NCBI GenBank assembly: GCA_000818945.1
Contig: KN805435.1
Coordinates: forward strand, 1-64,000
From: Schizochytrium sp. CCTCC M209059
Lineage: Eukaryota > Sar > Bigyra > Thraustochytrida > Thraustochytriidae
DNA: 64,000 bases
Direction: 5' to 3'
The notes under the pieces were generated by a model. The model was not told the origin of the DNA and made no database searches. It saw only the letters and a list, made by a program, of their open reading frames with translations. Made by a program: the position numbers and the translations under genes. Every line of letters starts with the position of its first letter. The stretch's first letter is position 1. Below, piece after piece: positions 10,001 to 21,576 of the stretch.

Positions 10001-11335
10001 ATGGATCCTGTTAGAAGACGTCGGGGCGGCCCCGCGTGGGTCCCAGTCGGCAGCGACGGCAGCGGTGGCGAAGGAAACGATAAGTTCGGCTTTAGTGCAC
10101 CGGCAAGCGGAGACGAGCCCCGCGATCGTCGGCACGGACCACGATGCCAAAGCTTTCTACGCTCGACACAAACGCGAAGGCTTGTGTTCGCCGGGGTGGC
10201 TGCACTTGTCTTTGTGAGCATCATTCTGCTGCGACAGCCGCCGTCGTCGCCAAGGGTAGATGAGGTGCCCAACGAGGCCTCCTTTTGGGATGATCATCGA
10301 GACATGCTCGAGGCGATCATGATGGAGGAGGGCCCAGGGTCTGACGTCGAAACCAAAAACGCGCAAGAAACGAAGACCGTTGCCAACCAAGAACCGAAGC
10401 TCGCCGAAGTTGACGTTGAGGAGGTCAACGCAGAAAAAAAGGACATGCTGCAGGACGTCCCGTCCGGCCTTCGAGGCGCAGAAAGCGCGGCTTTCTCGGC
10501 CGCGACGCAAGATGCCAACTTCAAGCTCACATTTGTTGCCGGTACACGATTTGACGACCCACGACGCTATCTTGTGGGTCAACGGCAGCGCTTTCGATGT
10601 CCAGAATCATCGAAAGATGGACCTTTCCTGGCTGACTATCACGTCAATGATGGATACTGCGACTGTCCGCAAACTGGCTTTGACGAACCTGGGACCTCGG
10701 CGTGCTCTGGCCTTGCTCCAGCGGCGCAAGAGCCTCTCTTCTATTGTGGTCACGAGGACGGAAGATGGCTGCCGAGCTCACGTGTGGAAGACGGGGTTTG
10801 CGACTGTTGTGACGGAATTGACGAGGGCCCGGGACAGCGCGCGTGCACGGATGTCTGTGCACAACGCCGACGTCAGAGGGATGAGGAGACAAGGCAGTCC
10901 ACCTCTGCGCAGGAAGTTCGTGACAGTCTGCTGACGCAATATCCAAATATCCTCTCGGATCTTGTAAAACATGGTCAGGTCAGTAAAGAACTCTTGACCA
11001 TAGTAATGGGCACACAACGTACATTGATCGTCAAAACAGGGTCCGACGAATATCAACTGAGCGCGGACAGTGCGAACGTGCTTTCGCAGCGATCCGGGGG
11101 AAGAGGCAGAGGCTTGAGTCTTGGCAAGAATCCTCGCTGGAACTCAATAACCCAGCATCTCGAGCTTCGAGGGGGGCAAAAGTGCCCAAATGGCGTGGCA
11201 CGAGCGGCGGATATATCTTTTGAATGCGCTCATGATGGATCGACCCCAACCTTGCTTCGCGTCGACGAAATCCACACGTGCATGTACTCCGCAAGAGTTC
11301 GATCGCCCTTTGGATGTATTCTGCGTTCGCAATAA
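10001..11335 (+). CDS. Glucosidase II beta-like protein, membrane anchored
   Basis: 444 residues. Glucosidase II beta holds and guides the ER enzyme that trims glucose from N-glycans. Residues about 175-270 match the N-terminal PRKCSH domain: RFRCPESSKDGPF, then Cys-rich LDL-receptor-like segments with NDGYCDCPQTGFDEPGTSAC and VEDGVCDCCDGIDEG. The C-terminal end resembles an MRH lectin domain (FECAHDG..., HTCMYSARVRSPFGC). Unlike the usual soluble protein with a signal peptide and HDEL, this one starts MDPVRRRRGG and has one hydrophobic segment at 61-77, so it looks like a type II ER membrane protein. The frame opens at a TTG at 9944; 10001 is the first ATG. It might instead be a separate PRKCSH/MRH-family lectin. 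Confidence 0.82.
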   Translation: MDPVRRRRGGPAWVPVGSDGSGGEGNDKFGFSAPASGDEPRDRRHGPRCQSFLRSTQTRRLVFAGVAALVFVSIILLRQPPSSPRVDEVPNEASFWDDHRDMLEAIMMEEGPGSDVETKNAQETKTVANQEPKLAEVDVEEVNAEKKDMLQDVPSGLRGAESAAFSAATQDANFKLTFVAGTRFDDPRRYLVGQRQRFRCPESSKDGPFLADYHVNDGYCDCPQTGFDEPGTSACSGLAPAAQEPLFYCGHEDGRWLPSSRVEDGVCDCCDGIDEGPGQRACTDVCAQRRRQRDEETRQSTSAQEVRDSLLTQYPNILSDLVKHGQVSKELLTIVMGTQRTLIVKTGSDEYQLSADSANVLSQRSGGRGRGLSLGKNPRWNSITQHLELRGGQKCPNGVARAADISFECAHDGSTPTLLRVDEIHTCMYSARVRSPFGCILRSQ

Positions 11336-11763
11336 TGTTGATTGAATCAACTCTTACGAACAAAAACACTCGCCTAGTCGCTAGCTGGCTCGCTGGCTCG
11401 CTGGCTCGCTGGCTGCAGGATCTCATGTGGATCTTTGGATACAAGTGGCGAAAAGCACCAGCGAAATAGCAAATGAAAAGTAAACAGAAACCGCCAACAA
11501 ACGCCCTCGCTCGCTCGCCACGCAAACGAAACGAAATGACTTTGGATTAAAAAAAGACTGAATTGAATTGAATTGAATTGAATTGAATCGACTAGGAATG
11601 AGTTGAATCACATTGAAATGAAATCAGGGGCGCAACTGGTCACTCACTTGGATGGAAATGTGAGAGTCAGAGGTAAATCAAGGAGCACGTAATCTCCTAC
11701 AATTTTCTTATGCAGTATACCTACCTAACTCTTTCTTTTAAAAGCAAAGCATGATGTGTTCGT
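11336..11763. other. Convergent 3' region with short tandem repeats
   Basis: Holds a GCTGGCTC-type repeat (11384-11413) and five copies of AATTG (11561-11585) between convergent stop codons of the lectin-like and protease genes. No gene seen. Confidence 0.5.
11561..11585. repeat. (AATTG)5 pentanucleotide repeat
   Basis: Five perfect AATTG copies followed by degenerate ones, in the convergent 3' region. Confidence 0.9.
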
Positions 11764-14691
11764 TTACCCTTGGCGCAACGTCCAGTTCGACGTTTCCGCG
11801 TCGCGCACGAGATCCACAGTGGGCCAGTAGTGATAATCGCATTTCAAAGTAAAAACGCGCTTCTTCTCCTTGAGAGAAATGGTTCGAATGCGCACAAACT
11901 CGCCGTCTTTCAACTCCGAAACAACTCGGACAAGGTCGTCGAGCGTCGGCGTATCATGATCGTTAATGCCCAAGATGAAATGCGTGGCCTTGAGGTCGTA
12001 CTTGTGTGCCGGAGACCCGTAGAACCACCTGCTACAGTACACGGAGGTCCCCGGGTCGAAGCCGCGGAAAAATACCGGAGTGTGGGGCTCTTGAATGAAC
12101 ATTCCCGCAAAAAGAACTAGCCGTGACGTTCCGATAAAGGAAAGCGTTGACAGGGGGACCTGAAAGGTCTGCTCGCGCAAGTCCCGGAGCACAGTGACAG
12201 CGACGTTTGCCGGCGCGTCAGATTCATTGTTCGCGCTGGCCTCAAAAACTGCCTGTTGTACTGCCTCGAAAGTGATCATAGGCGTCTTGTTGATGTCAAG
12301 AAGAATGTCGCCGGAGCGAAGCACATTAAAGGAGTGCGAGCGCGCCAGAGCTGATCGCACGGTGAGAACCTGGTTGTGCGCCTCGGCAGCGCTTGCAAAT
12401 TGGCGGACCCGCTCGCTCGAAAGACCCATACCTGCGCGAGCCTTGGAAATGGGTGTCACGACGAGATCCAACCCGAGTGTTGGCAGCGACGTCTGCGCGC
12501 GACAACCATTGGCTTTGAGGGCATTCACCGTTTCGTAGACAAAATCCGCGTGCACACCAACAAAGATCTCCTTGTCCTTGTAGCTGCTCGACTGGTAAGA
12601 AAATGACCACCAAAATGCTTGGACACGATTTTCATCGTCAAGCAAGACGCCGCCCACGTTGGAGACAAGCTTGTCCACGTGTATAACGAGCTGATTCGGT
12701 GCCGTGAACCGTGGCGGACTCGTGAGGGAGAACATGAGTCGCTCCACGTTGGTCACCTTGCAAGATTGTTCCACTGTGGTCATTTGATGCGAAAGTCCCG
12801 CAAAAGTCGTGGCGTCGCCGGCCGCGAGTCTTTGGGGCGAAAGGGCAAATTCCGCGCGAAAGGGCTCTGGCTCGCGCGTTGCTTCATCGTTGCTGTCGTC
12901 GTTGCTAGCGCTGAATTCGACCTGAAGCAGGCTCGGGTCATACTGGATAATACTAAAATTATGCAATGGGTGTACCAAGAGCACGCGCGCGGAAATCTCG
13001 GCCGTGCCGCAAAAGGTGATGCTCACGTTGCAAAGCGTATTGGGGACTGTATTCCGATCAACTACCACGAGGCCGTTCTCGGCGTCGACGACGGTGCCGG
13101 TACCGTGCATGTTGGAACTTGGAATGCCATCGGCCAAAAAAGGCACATCACAGAGTACCATGACAAGTCCGGCACGCTTGTCGTCCGAGACGTGAATCGT
13201 GTGCTGCTTGGGTGCAGGTGCGATGGACGGCGATGCGAGGTTCCGAAAATGCCAGGTTCCTTCTTTGTCGCAGCGCTGCGCATGGCGCCAAACAAACCAT
13301 GTCCGGTCCACCGTAATGGAGCGCACCAGAATATGATGGCGGTGCGTCACTTGTGCGTATCGTACTGAGACGGTGCTAAGATCCGGGTACTTGGCAATGA
13401 CGCGCTCGAAAGTGGCTATGTCGGGCGTCTCCTCGTCGCCGACGGCCAGAATGATCGCATTCCATGGAACGTTCGCACGACCAAGCATAAAGCCGGACGA
13501 AGAAATGTACACGGATCCGGCCTCGATGGCGTTGTTGATGGCTTGCATGTAAGAGAGTGGGTGGATGACTGCGCCAGAGATCTCTAGAAAGCTGCTTGGC
13601 GTGAGCGCATGAAGATCGACAGTCTCTAATTCCACAGTAAGCGTCTCGTCGCCGCGGCGCAGAGTGAGTTTCACGCTTTCAGAATCATCAAGGACAGCCT
13701 CGAGCGGGAGAAACTCGTGAATGTGCTTGCCGTTGAGCTCGAGAAGAATATCGCCAGGGAGAACGCCCGCGCGCGCTCCAGGTCCGCCAGGGACGACCTG
13801 GTCGGCAACAAGAAGGCCTGTCGCTTTAGGGAATTCCTTGCGGATCCCGGCCTCTAGTTCCCGCGACAGGCCGAGGCGAAGCGCCTCGGTGAATGCCTGA
13901 TGCTTGAAAATGACTTGCAATGTCCGGCGCGGCACAGTTTCACCTTTACGTAGGTACGAGAGGGCGCGCACAACGCGGTCGAGCGGCAAGTAAAAGCTAG
14001 ACGCTGCTTTGGTCTTGCCGCCTGCGTTAATGGCAACAGCGTGGCCATCGGAATCAATGACGGGCGACCCGCTTGATCCGCCCGAGGTCGAGCTTGCCGC
14101 TGCATAGTAAAAGGTATTGTGGTCATTGTATTCCTTTGAGCCATAGTGGGGCGCAACGCGGTCGAGACGCGCGAGAGTTCCGGAGAGGATGGATAGTTTC
14201 TCCCCGGCGTCATTGCCAAGAAGGCGGACTTCGAGACCGACCTCTGCGCGCTCGGGTGAGAGTGGAATCTCCACGACTTCCTGAAATTTGATTTCCTTGG
14301 GGTCGAACTGGAAGACACCATAGTCGTGCACGGGGTCTCTAAAGATGGCCTTGATCTCGACTTCCTCCTTGCTCAAGAACGTCGCGTCGGCGCGAACCGG
14401 CCCGCACGAGACCACGTGCCGGTTCGTCAGGATGAGCCCTTTCTCCTTGTCCACCACGAACCCCGTCGCGCTCGAGCACCCGCGTCCCTCGCCGTCGAAG
14501 GCGCGCACGTAGTTCACGCGGAGCACGACGACGGCGGGCGCCACCTTGGCGATGGCCGCCGCGAAGACGCCGCCGTTGCCGCCGTTGCCGCCGTTGCCGA
14601 CGCCGCCCAGGCCGCCCGCCATGGGCCCATCCAGCGCGCCATTCCCGGCCCCGCCGGCGGGCTCCTCCAGCGGGCGCGTGGGCTCCTCCAT
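11764..14691 (-). CDS. Nma111/DegP-like nuclear serine protease (HtrA family, multi-PDZ)
   Basis: 975 residues, near the 997 of yeast Nma111. The family consists of two tandem HtrA-like halves with PDZ domains; the fungal member is a nuclear pro-apoptotic protease. The first half has an intact triad: His92 in LTNRHVVSCG, Asp123 in FRDPVHDYGVF and Ser207 in STSGGSSGSPVID. A PDZ follows at about 275-340 (PGGPGARAGVLPGDILLELN) and a second at about 365-440. The C-terminal half repeats the protease fold without a clear Ser motif (VGGVLLDDENRV), so it looks inactive, as in known family members. The N-terminus is a Gly/Asn-rich linker. The frame continues upstream to 16098, but it then overlaps a divergent gene; ATG 14691 gives the family-like start. 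Confidence 0.94.
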   Translation of the reverse strand: MEEPTRPLEEPAGGAGNGALDGPMAGGLGGVGNGGNGGNGGVFAAAIAKVAPAVVVLRVNYVRAFDGEGRGCSSATGFVVDKEKGLILTNRHVVSCGPVRADATFLSKEEVEIKAIFRDPVHDYGVFQFDPKEIKFQEVVEIPLSPERAEVGLEVRLLGNDAGEKLSILSGTLARLDRVAPHYGSKEYNDHNTFYYAAASSTSGGSSGSPVIDSDGHAVAINAGGKTKAASSFYLPLDRVVRALSYLRKGETVPRRTLQVIFKHQAFTEALRLGLSRELEAGIRKEFPKATGLLVADQVVPGGPGARAGVLPGDILLELNGKHIHEFLPLEAVLDDSESVKLTLRRGDETLTVELETVDLHALTPSSFLEISGAVIHPLSYMQAINNAIEAGSVYISSSGFMLGRANVPWNAIILAVGDEETPDIATFERVIAKYPDLSTVSVRYAQVTHRHHILVRSITVDRTWFVWRHAQRCDKEGTWHFRNLASPSIAPAPKQHTIHVSDDKRAGLVMVLCDVPFLADGIPSSNMHGTGTVVDAENGLVVVDRNTVPNTLCNVSITFCGTAEISARVLLVHPLHNFSIIQYDPSLLQVEFSASNDDSNDEATREPEPFRAEFALSPQRLAAGDATTFAGLSHQMTTVEQSCKVTNVERLMFSLTSPPRFTAPNQLVIHVDKLVSNVGGVLLDDENRVQAFWWSFSYQSSSYKDKEIFVGVHADFVYETVNALKANGCRAQTSLPTLGLDLVVTPISKARAGMGLSSERVRQFASAAEAHNQVLTVRSALARSHSFNVLRSGDILLDINKTPMITFEAVQQAVFEASANNESDAPANVAVTVLRDLREQTFQVPLSTLSFIGTSRLVLFAGMFIQEPHTPVFFRGFDPGTSVYCSRWFYGSPAHKYDLKATHFILGINDHDTPTLDDLVRVVSELKDGEFVRIRTISLKEKKRVFTLKCDYHYWPTVDLVRDAETSNWTLRQG

Positions 14692-15144
14692 GCTGCTGCG
14701 CCGCGCCGCGCGCGCCGCTCCCGCCCGCGCCAGTCGGCCTCTGCCGCGCCGCGCGAGCAACCGAAGCCGTCGCTCCGCCGCAGGATCGATCGATCGATCG
14801 ATCGATCGATCAACCTGTTGAGCATTTGCGCGCCTCGCTTTTTGAAATCCGCTCGAGAGGTTGGCCGTCCCGCCCGATCTTTCTTTCTCCCGGGCCGCCG
14901 CCGGGTCCCGTGCCGCGCGCCGCGGCCGCCTTTGCGAGCAGGGGGCCGCCGCCGGGTGGCGCGAAATACGGGACGGGATCGCGCCCGTTCGCGGCGCGGA
15001 ATCCGGCGCGAGGATGAAGGAGGAGGAGGAGGAGGAGGCGGAGAGAGAGAAGGAGAAGGAGACCATGGCGGCGGAGAAGGGCGAGCAGAGCGGCGAGCAG
15101 AGCGGCGGGCAGAGCGGCGGGCAGGGCGCGGGGGGCGCGGAGAG
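14692..15144. promoter_or_regulatory. Short divergent promoter region (Nma111-like / coiled-coil gene)
   Basis: Only 453 bp separate the two opposite ATGs, so the genes probably share a bidirectional promoter (inference). The region is GC-rich and includes (GATC)7 at 14784-14811. Long open frames crossing it on both strands are composition artefacts. Confidence 0.55.
14784..14811. repeat. (GATC)7 palindromic tetranucleotide repeat
   Basis: Seven perfect GATC copies in the divergent promoter region; the unit is self-complementary, so the run can fold on itself. Confidence 0.95.
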
Positions 15145-16002
15145 ATGGCGGAGCTGCGGCTGAAGATCAGGCTGGGCGGCGGCGCGGCGCCGTCCAGGCC
15201 GGCGGCGGGCGCGTCGGTGCAGGCGATCGTGGCCGAGTCGCCGGCGCAGGAGCCCGTCTCGGTGCTGCGGCTGCTGCGCGCGCGCAAGGCGCAGACGAGG
15301 ACGCGCCGTAAGCGCATGCGCCCCGTGTACCGCGGCCAAGACCCGCTGCACGCCACCGCCCACGAAGTCGAGGCCAGCGCCGTCGCCGGCGGCGAGGGCC
15401 AGCGCGAGCTCGAGGAGAAGACCAAGGAGGAGACCAAGCACGCTGCCGACGGCGGCGACCAAGACGCCGAGCCCGCCGCTAAAAAGGTGGCCAAGGCCCG
15501 CGTGCAGGACTACGGCGCGTGGGAAAAGGTTGCTGCGTTTGACCCGGACAGCAGCATGGGCGAGGACGCTCGCGGCGAGATGAAAGCCCCTGCCGCGCTG
15601 CAGAGGACGCGCAGTCATTCGCGGACGGCCACGAACGCCACCATGTCTCCCGACGAGCTCAAGGCGCTGTGGCGGGAAGCGCAGGTACAGTATAGGGGCC
15701 AGATTGCGCGTAAGCTCAAACTTCAAGAGATTGAAAAGAAGATCAAGGAAGACCGTGCGCGGGAGATCCAGGCACTGCGTGCTCAGGCCCAGGAAGAGGA
15801 AGCTCGACGTAAGCGGCAAGAGGACGAGGCCAAGGACCGCGAGGAGCGCGAGCGAAATGAGGCTCGCGAAAGAGAGCGTCAGGAGCGCGAACGTCTTGCC
15901 CGAACGATCGATATGGACGCGCAAAAGCAAATTATGCAGGATGGCGAAGGTGGCGATGACGACGATGATGATGACGATGATGACGACATGGGCGGCTTTT
16001 GA
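15145..16002 (+). CDS. Charged coiled-coil protein with poly-acidic tail, unknown function
   Basis: 285 residues, no recognised family. The N-terminal 60 residues are basic with a compact Arg/Lys cluster (KAQTRTRRKRMRPVYRGQD), possibly a nuclear or nucleolar signal. A middle segment has AKARVQDYGAWEKVAAFDPD. Residues about 170-260 form an unbroken Arg/Glu/Lys/Gln helix, and the protein ends in about a dozen consecutive Asp before MGGF. The start is the first in-frame ATG after a GC-rich leader. Basic head, long single helix and acidic tail suggest an RNA- or chromatin-associated protein, but this rests on composition only. Confidence 0.75.
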   Translation: MAELRLKIRLGGGAAPSRPAAGASVQAIVAESPAQEPVSVLRLLRARKAQTRTRRKRMRPVYRGQDPLHATAHEVEASAVAGGEGQRELEEKTKEETKHAADGGDQDAEPAAKKVAKARVQDYGAWEKVAAFDPDSSMGEDARGEMKAPAALQRTRSHSRTATNATMSPDELKALWREAQVQYRGQIARKLKLQEIEKKIKEDRAREIQALRAQAQEEEARRKRQEDEAKDREERERNEARERERQERERLARTIDMDAQKQIMQDGEGGDDDDDDDDDDDMGGF

Positions 16003-16400
16003 TAAATTATGATAGGATTTGATACATGTTTGACTCTCTTCTCTAGGGACTTCCAGTCCTTGGCCCAAGTCTTGGTATTCTTTAGTAGATACGTTCATCT
16101 GTTACAAACCGAAGCGGCCAGATAAGATGCTTACAAAATGTGAAGAACGACGACGAAAGCATCGGCGGCTTTCGATCGATTCGATGTCTAAGTTTACAGA
16201 CTAGAACGAAGAATTGCTTGACCCAAACCTCTTCCTCTTCCAAGTTCTCTGTTGTTTTTTTTGGTGAGGCTCAACAACCAAGTCAAAGCGCAAGACGATC
16301 ATTTTTAATAAAAAAAATTGTAAAGTACGATGATGGTGGTGAAGTGTATTGTACAATGGCGCGCGATGGCGCGATGGCGCGATGGCGCGAGAACCTTGCT
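16003..16400. other. Convergent 3' region
   Basis: About 400 bp between convergent stop codons, AT-richer than its neighbours with T/A runs near 16255 and 16310. Near 16365-16390 a GCGCGATG unit is repeated about four times. No gene seen. Confidence 0.45.
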
Positions 16401-17360
16401 TCAAAGAGATGCTTGTCGCAAAACGCTTTCGCCGTGCTTGGCTTCAGCAGATGCGCCCAAAAGAGTCCGGATCGCAAATTGCGTGCCGATCACGACATTT
16501 TCGCGAAGCTGCTGGAGCGGAACCTCTTGCGTAGATTCAGGATGAACCTGGACCTGATGATGCCAATTATCTGGGTTAAATTCTGCCTCATCGGGCACAA
16601 AGGCCTTGATCCGCCTTTCAGAGTCCACCTCCTCAGTCTCTTCTAAGAGCATCGCTGCCTCGGTGCGAGATACCCATACAAGCTCGGAGATCTCCGAGAT
16701 CTGTGGACGAAAGGGGCGTGGATCCGCCGAATGGACGTGCGACGCACGAACGTGCACGTAGACAACAAGGTGCTGGTGAGAAAGACCGTTTCGCCCTTGG
16801 GATTCGTCAAAGGACAGCGGAAAGGTTGACTCCCAAAGGCAAAAGGGGCGAACATCCGTCGCGTCGACGACGTCCAGACCCGTCTCCTCGCGGACCTCAC
16901 GCAGCCCAGCTTCCACAAGTGATTCGCCGCGCTCAAGATTGCCCCCCGGAAGAACGTAAAGGCCGCCAAAAGAGCGCAAACGCTGAGGTCGGCGCGTGAG
17001 TAGAATTTTGCCGTCTGCGCTCTCGACGAGCACGGCGACCCCGACCCGAAGGGAAAGATCTGGTCTCTGGTGCTGCGCCGCTTCATAGGCGAACGCTGGG
17101 CACATTGGGGTCTTGTGGGCGATCGGGACAACGTCCGGCGCCGGCTTGTGAAGCCCAGTACGACCTTCGCTCGTGACAGGGGTCAGCTTGATGCGAAACG
17201 CCTCGCGATCGAAGCCGAGGCGCACCATGGCGCGCCCCGTTGGCGGCAGTGACCGAGCATCGCCTGTCAGACGGCACAAGATGCAACGCCCGAACTCGCA
17301 CCGCTGCTGGACGCCCGCGCCGAGCGCGAGGACCACCTCGCACGCTCGATTCTTGGTCAT
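16401..17360 (-). CDS. Nudix hydrolase, NUDT17-like
   Basis: 319 residues. Nudix enzymes hydrolyse nucleoside diphosphates linked to other groups. The Nudix box is complete at about 140-162 (PGGNLERGESLVEAGLREV followed by REETGLDV), with all glutamates that bind metal. Flanking segments match animal NUDT17: GVAVLVESADGKILLTRRP before the box, CLWESTFP and HQHLVVYVHVRA after it, and GTQFAIRTLL near the C-terminus. NUDT17 is reported to act on mRNA caps and CoA-like substrates; that cannot be read here. The frame opens four codons upstream at TTG; ATG 17360 is used. Residues 1-85 are specific to this lineage or to NUDT17. Confidence 0.9.
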   Translation of the reverse strand: MTKNRACEVVLALGAGVQQRCEFGRCILCRLTGDARSLPPTGRAMVRLGFDREAFRIKLTPVTSEGRTGLHKPAPDVVPIAHKTPMCPAFAYEAAQHQRPDLSLRVGVAVLVESADGKILLTRRPQRLRSFGGLYVLPGGNLERGESLVEAGLREVREETGLDVVDATDVRPFCLWESTFPLSFDESQGRNGLSHQHLVVYVHVRASHVHSADPRPFRPQISEISELVWVSRTEAAMLLEETEEVDSERRIKAFVPDEAEFNPDNWHHQVQVHPESTQEVPLQQLRENVVIGTQFAIRTLLGASAEAKHGESVLRQASL

Positions 17361-17702
17361 TTTTTCGATCAAAGAGGTTTGCTCCTCAAGTGCCGCACAA
17401 ATCTCAAAGTGGGCGGACCGATGTGGGGCCGTCTACACTATTATTTACAGACTCCCGACTCGGATCGATATGAGTAGGCCTAAAAGTAGGATGCCGCGTT
17501 CCAGGAGCAAGGGCAACAACACGTTGTCTGCGCCGACGATCGGATCAAAGTAGACGGTAACATAGCGCTAACGAGGAACATTGATTACTTCAACGACCGA
17601 GGAAACAGTAAAAGAAAAAATTAGCCGTACGGTGGTGGAAAGGGGGAAAGAGAAATATTGTTGATGTCACTTCTTATGCGAGTAGCTAGGTTCGTCTAAG
17701 GC
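17361..17702. other. Region between Nudix and TrpEG genes (both minus strand)
   Basis: 342 bp holding the 3' end of the anthranilate synthase transcript and the Nudix promoter. AT-richer; no ORF with recognisable content and no repeats. Confidence 0.45.
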
Positions 17703-20612
<2,910 letters not shown>

Positions 20613-20774
20613 CTTTCCGGGCTCCTGCCCTGCGCCCGCTCCCTCCCCGCGTGCACCGAGGCCGCGCCGGTCGCGAGCTGCCGCGCCTTGCGAGTATGCT
20701 CGCGTCCGCTCGCTCACTCGCCCACCCCGAGCAGGCGTTGTTCCGCGCACGCGTCGCAGCGCAGCCGCACCCTG

Positions 20775-20827
20775 CGCAAGTGGCCTATCGCGCGGCCGCA
20801 AGTGGGGAATGGCCGCGCCGCAAGTGG
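20775..20827 (+). promoter_or_regulatory. Array of three CGCAAGTGG elements, 22-bp phase
   Basis: CGCAAGTGG starts at 20775, 20797 and 20819. The spacer of each is also similar (CTATCGCGCGGC, GAATGGCCGCGC). A spacing of two helical turns suggests factors bound on one face of the DNA. It lies about 160-215 bp upstream of the TrpEG ATG, on the opposite strand to the gene. Similar arrays occur at 46.2-46.6, 58.7-58.9 and 63.5 kb. Confidence 0.6.
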
Positions 20828-21222
20828 ACTTTCGCGCTTCGCCGCGCTGCAGTGTGCTTGCTGGAGGACAGAGACGGCACATACTAAAACAGCCTTGCGA
20901 TCGATCGCAAGAGTCTGGGGACGATGGGGCTGGCGCAGAATGGCTTGGCGGGGTTGATTGATTGATTGGGTTTCTTGATGCATGGTTGGCGGGCTGGTTG
21001 TTGCAGCGTGGCGAAGTCAATCTGAGAGAGCGAGCTCGCTGGCATTTCTCGGGACGATGAAGATGATGCTGCTAATGGTGGAATTGGATCTTGCTGGTCT
21101 TCTCGCCAAAGACGATGTCGGCTCACGAAAGATGAACGAAACAAACCACAATGGACACGAAGGCCAGAGGGGAAAAGCAACAGCAGGAATAGCACGAACA
21201 AGAACCGAATCAGGCTTGACGA

Positions 21223-21295
21223 GCAAACAAGCAAGCAAACAAGCAAGCAAGCAAGCAAGCAAACAAGCAAGCAAACAAGCAAGCAAGCAAGCAAG
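21223..21295. repeat. AAGC/AAAC tetranucleotide repeat
   Basis: About 18 copies of a 4-bp unit alternating between AAGC and AAAC. A near-identical run occurs at 57848-57881. Confidence 0.92.
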
Positions 21296-21576
21296 GAAGG
21301 TTTGTTTTCCAACCCCCAAAAGCAGAGCAACGACACGAGTTGAATCGAATCGCCCGCAAACCCGTTTGTCGCAACTGAGATACACCGGCGAGGCAGGCCA
21401 CGAGAGGCGGGCGGCCGCAGACCTCACATCAACGCAACGTCCTGTGCGCTGCGTGGGCTTAACGCAGCTGGCTTTGCTGACTCGCTGACTGGCTGGCGGG
21501 CAGGCGGGCCGCAACGACGAGAAAGAATCGATCGAGACCAGAGATCGCAACACGCTGAGGCAACGTGACCACGGCG

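Larger units (their letters stand above)
20613..21576. promoter_or_regulatory. Divergent promoter region (TrpEG / GNPTAB-like)
   Basis: 965 bp between opposite ATGs. Three CGCAAGTGG elements exactly 22 bp apart lie on the TrpEG side (20775-20827); an AAGC/AAAC tetranucleotide run (21223-21295) lies in the middle. No gene seen. Confidence 0.6.

Noticed and set aside
14692..16098. N-terminal 469-residue extension of the Nma111-like frame
   Set aside because: Overlaps the promoter and the opposite-strand coiled-coil gene; compositionally odd; the family start is at 14691.
21223..21295. Regular 4-bp spaced repeats considered as a CRISPR or telomere-like array
   Set aside because: Units are contiguous tetranucleotides with no spacers; an ordinary microsatellite.
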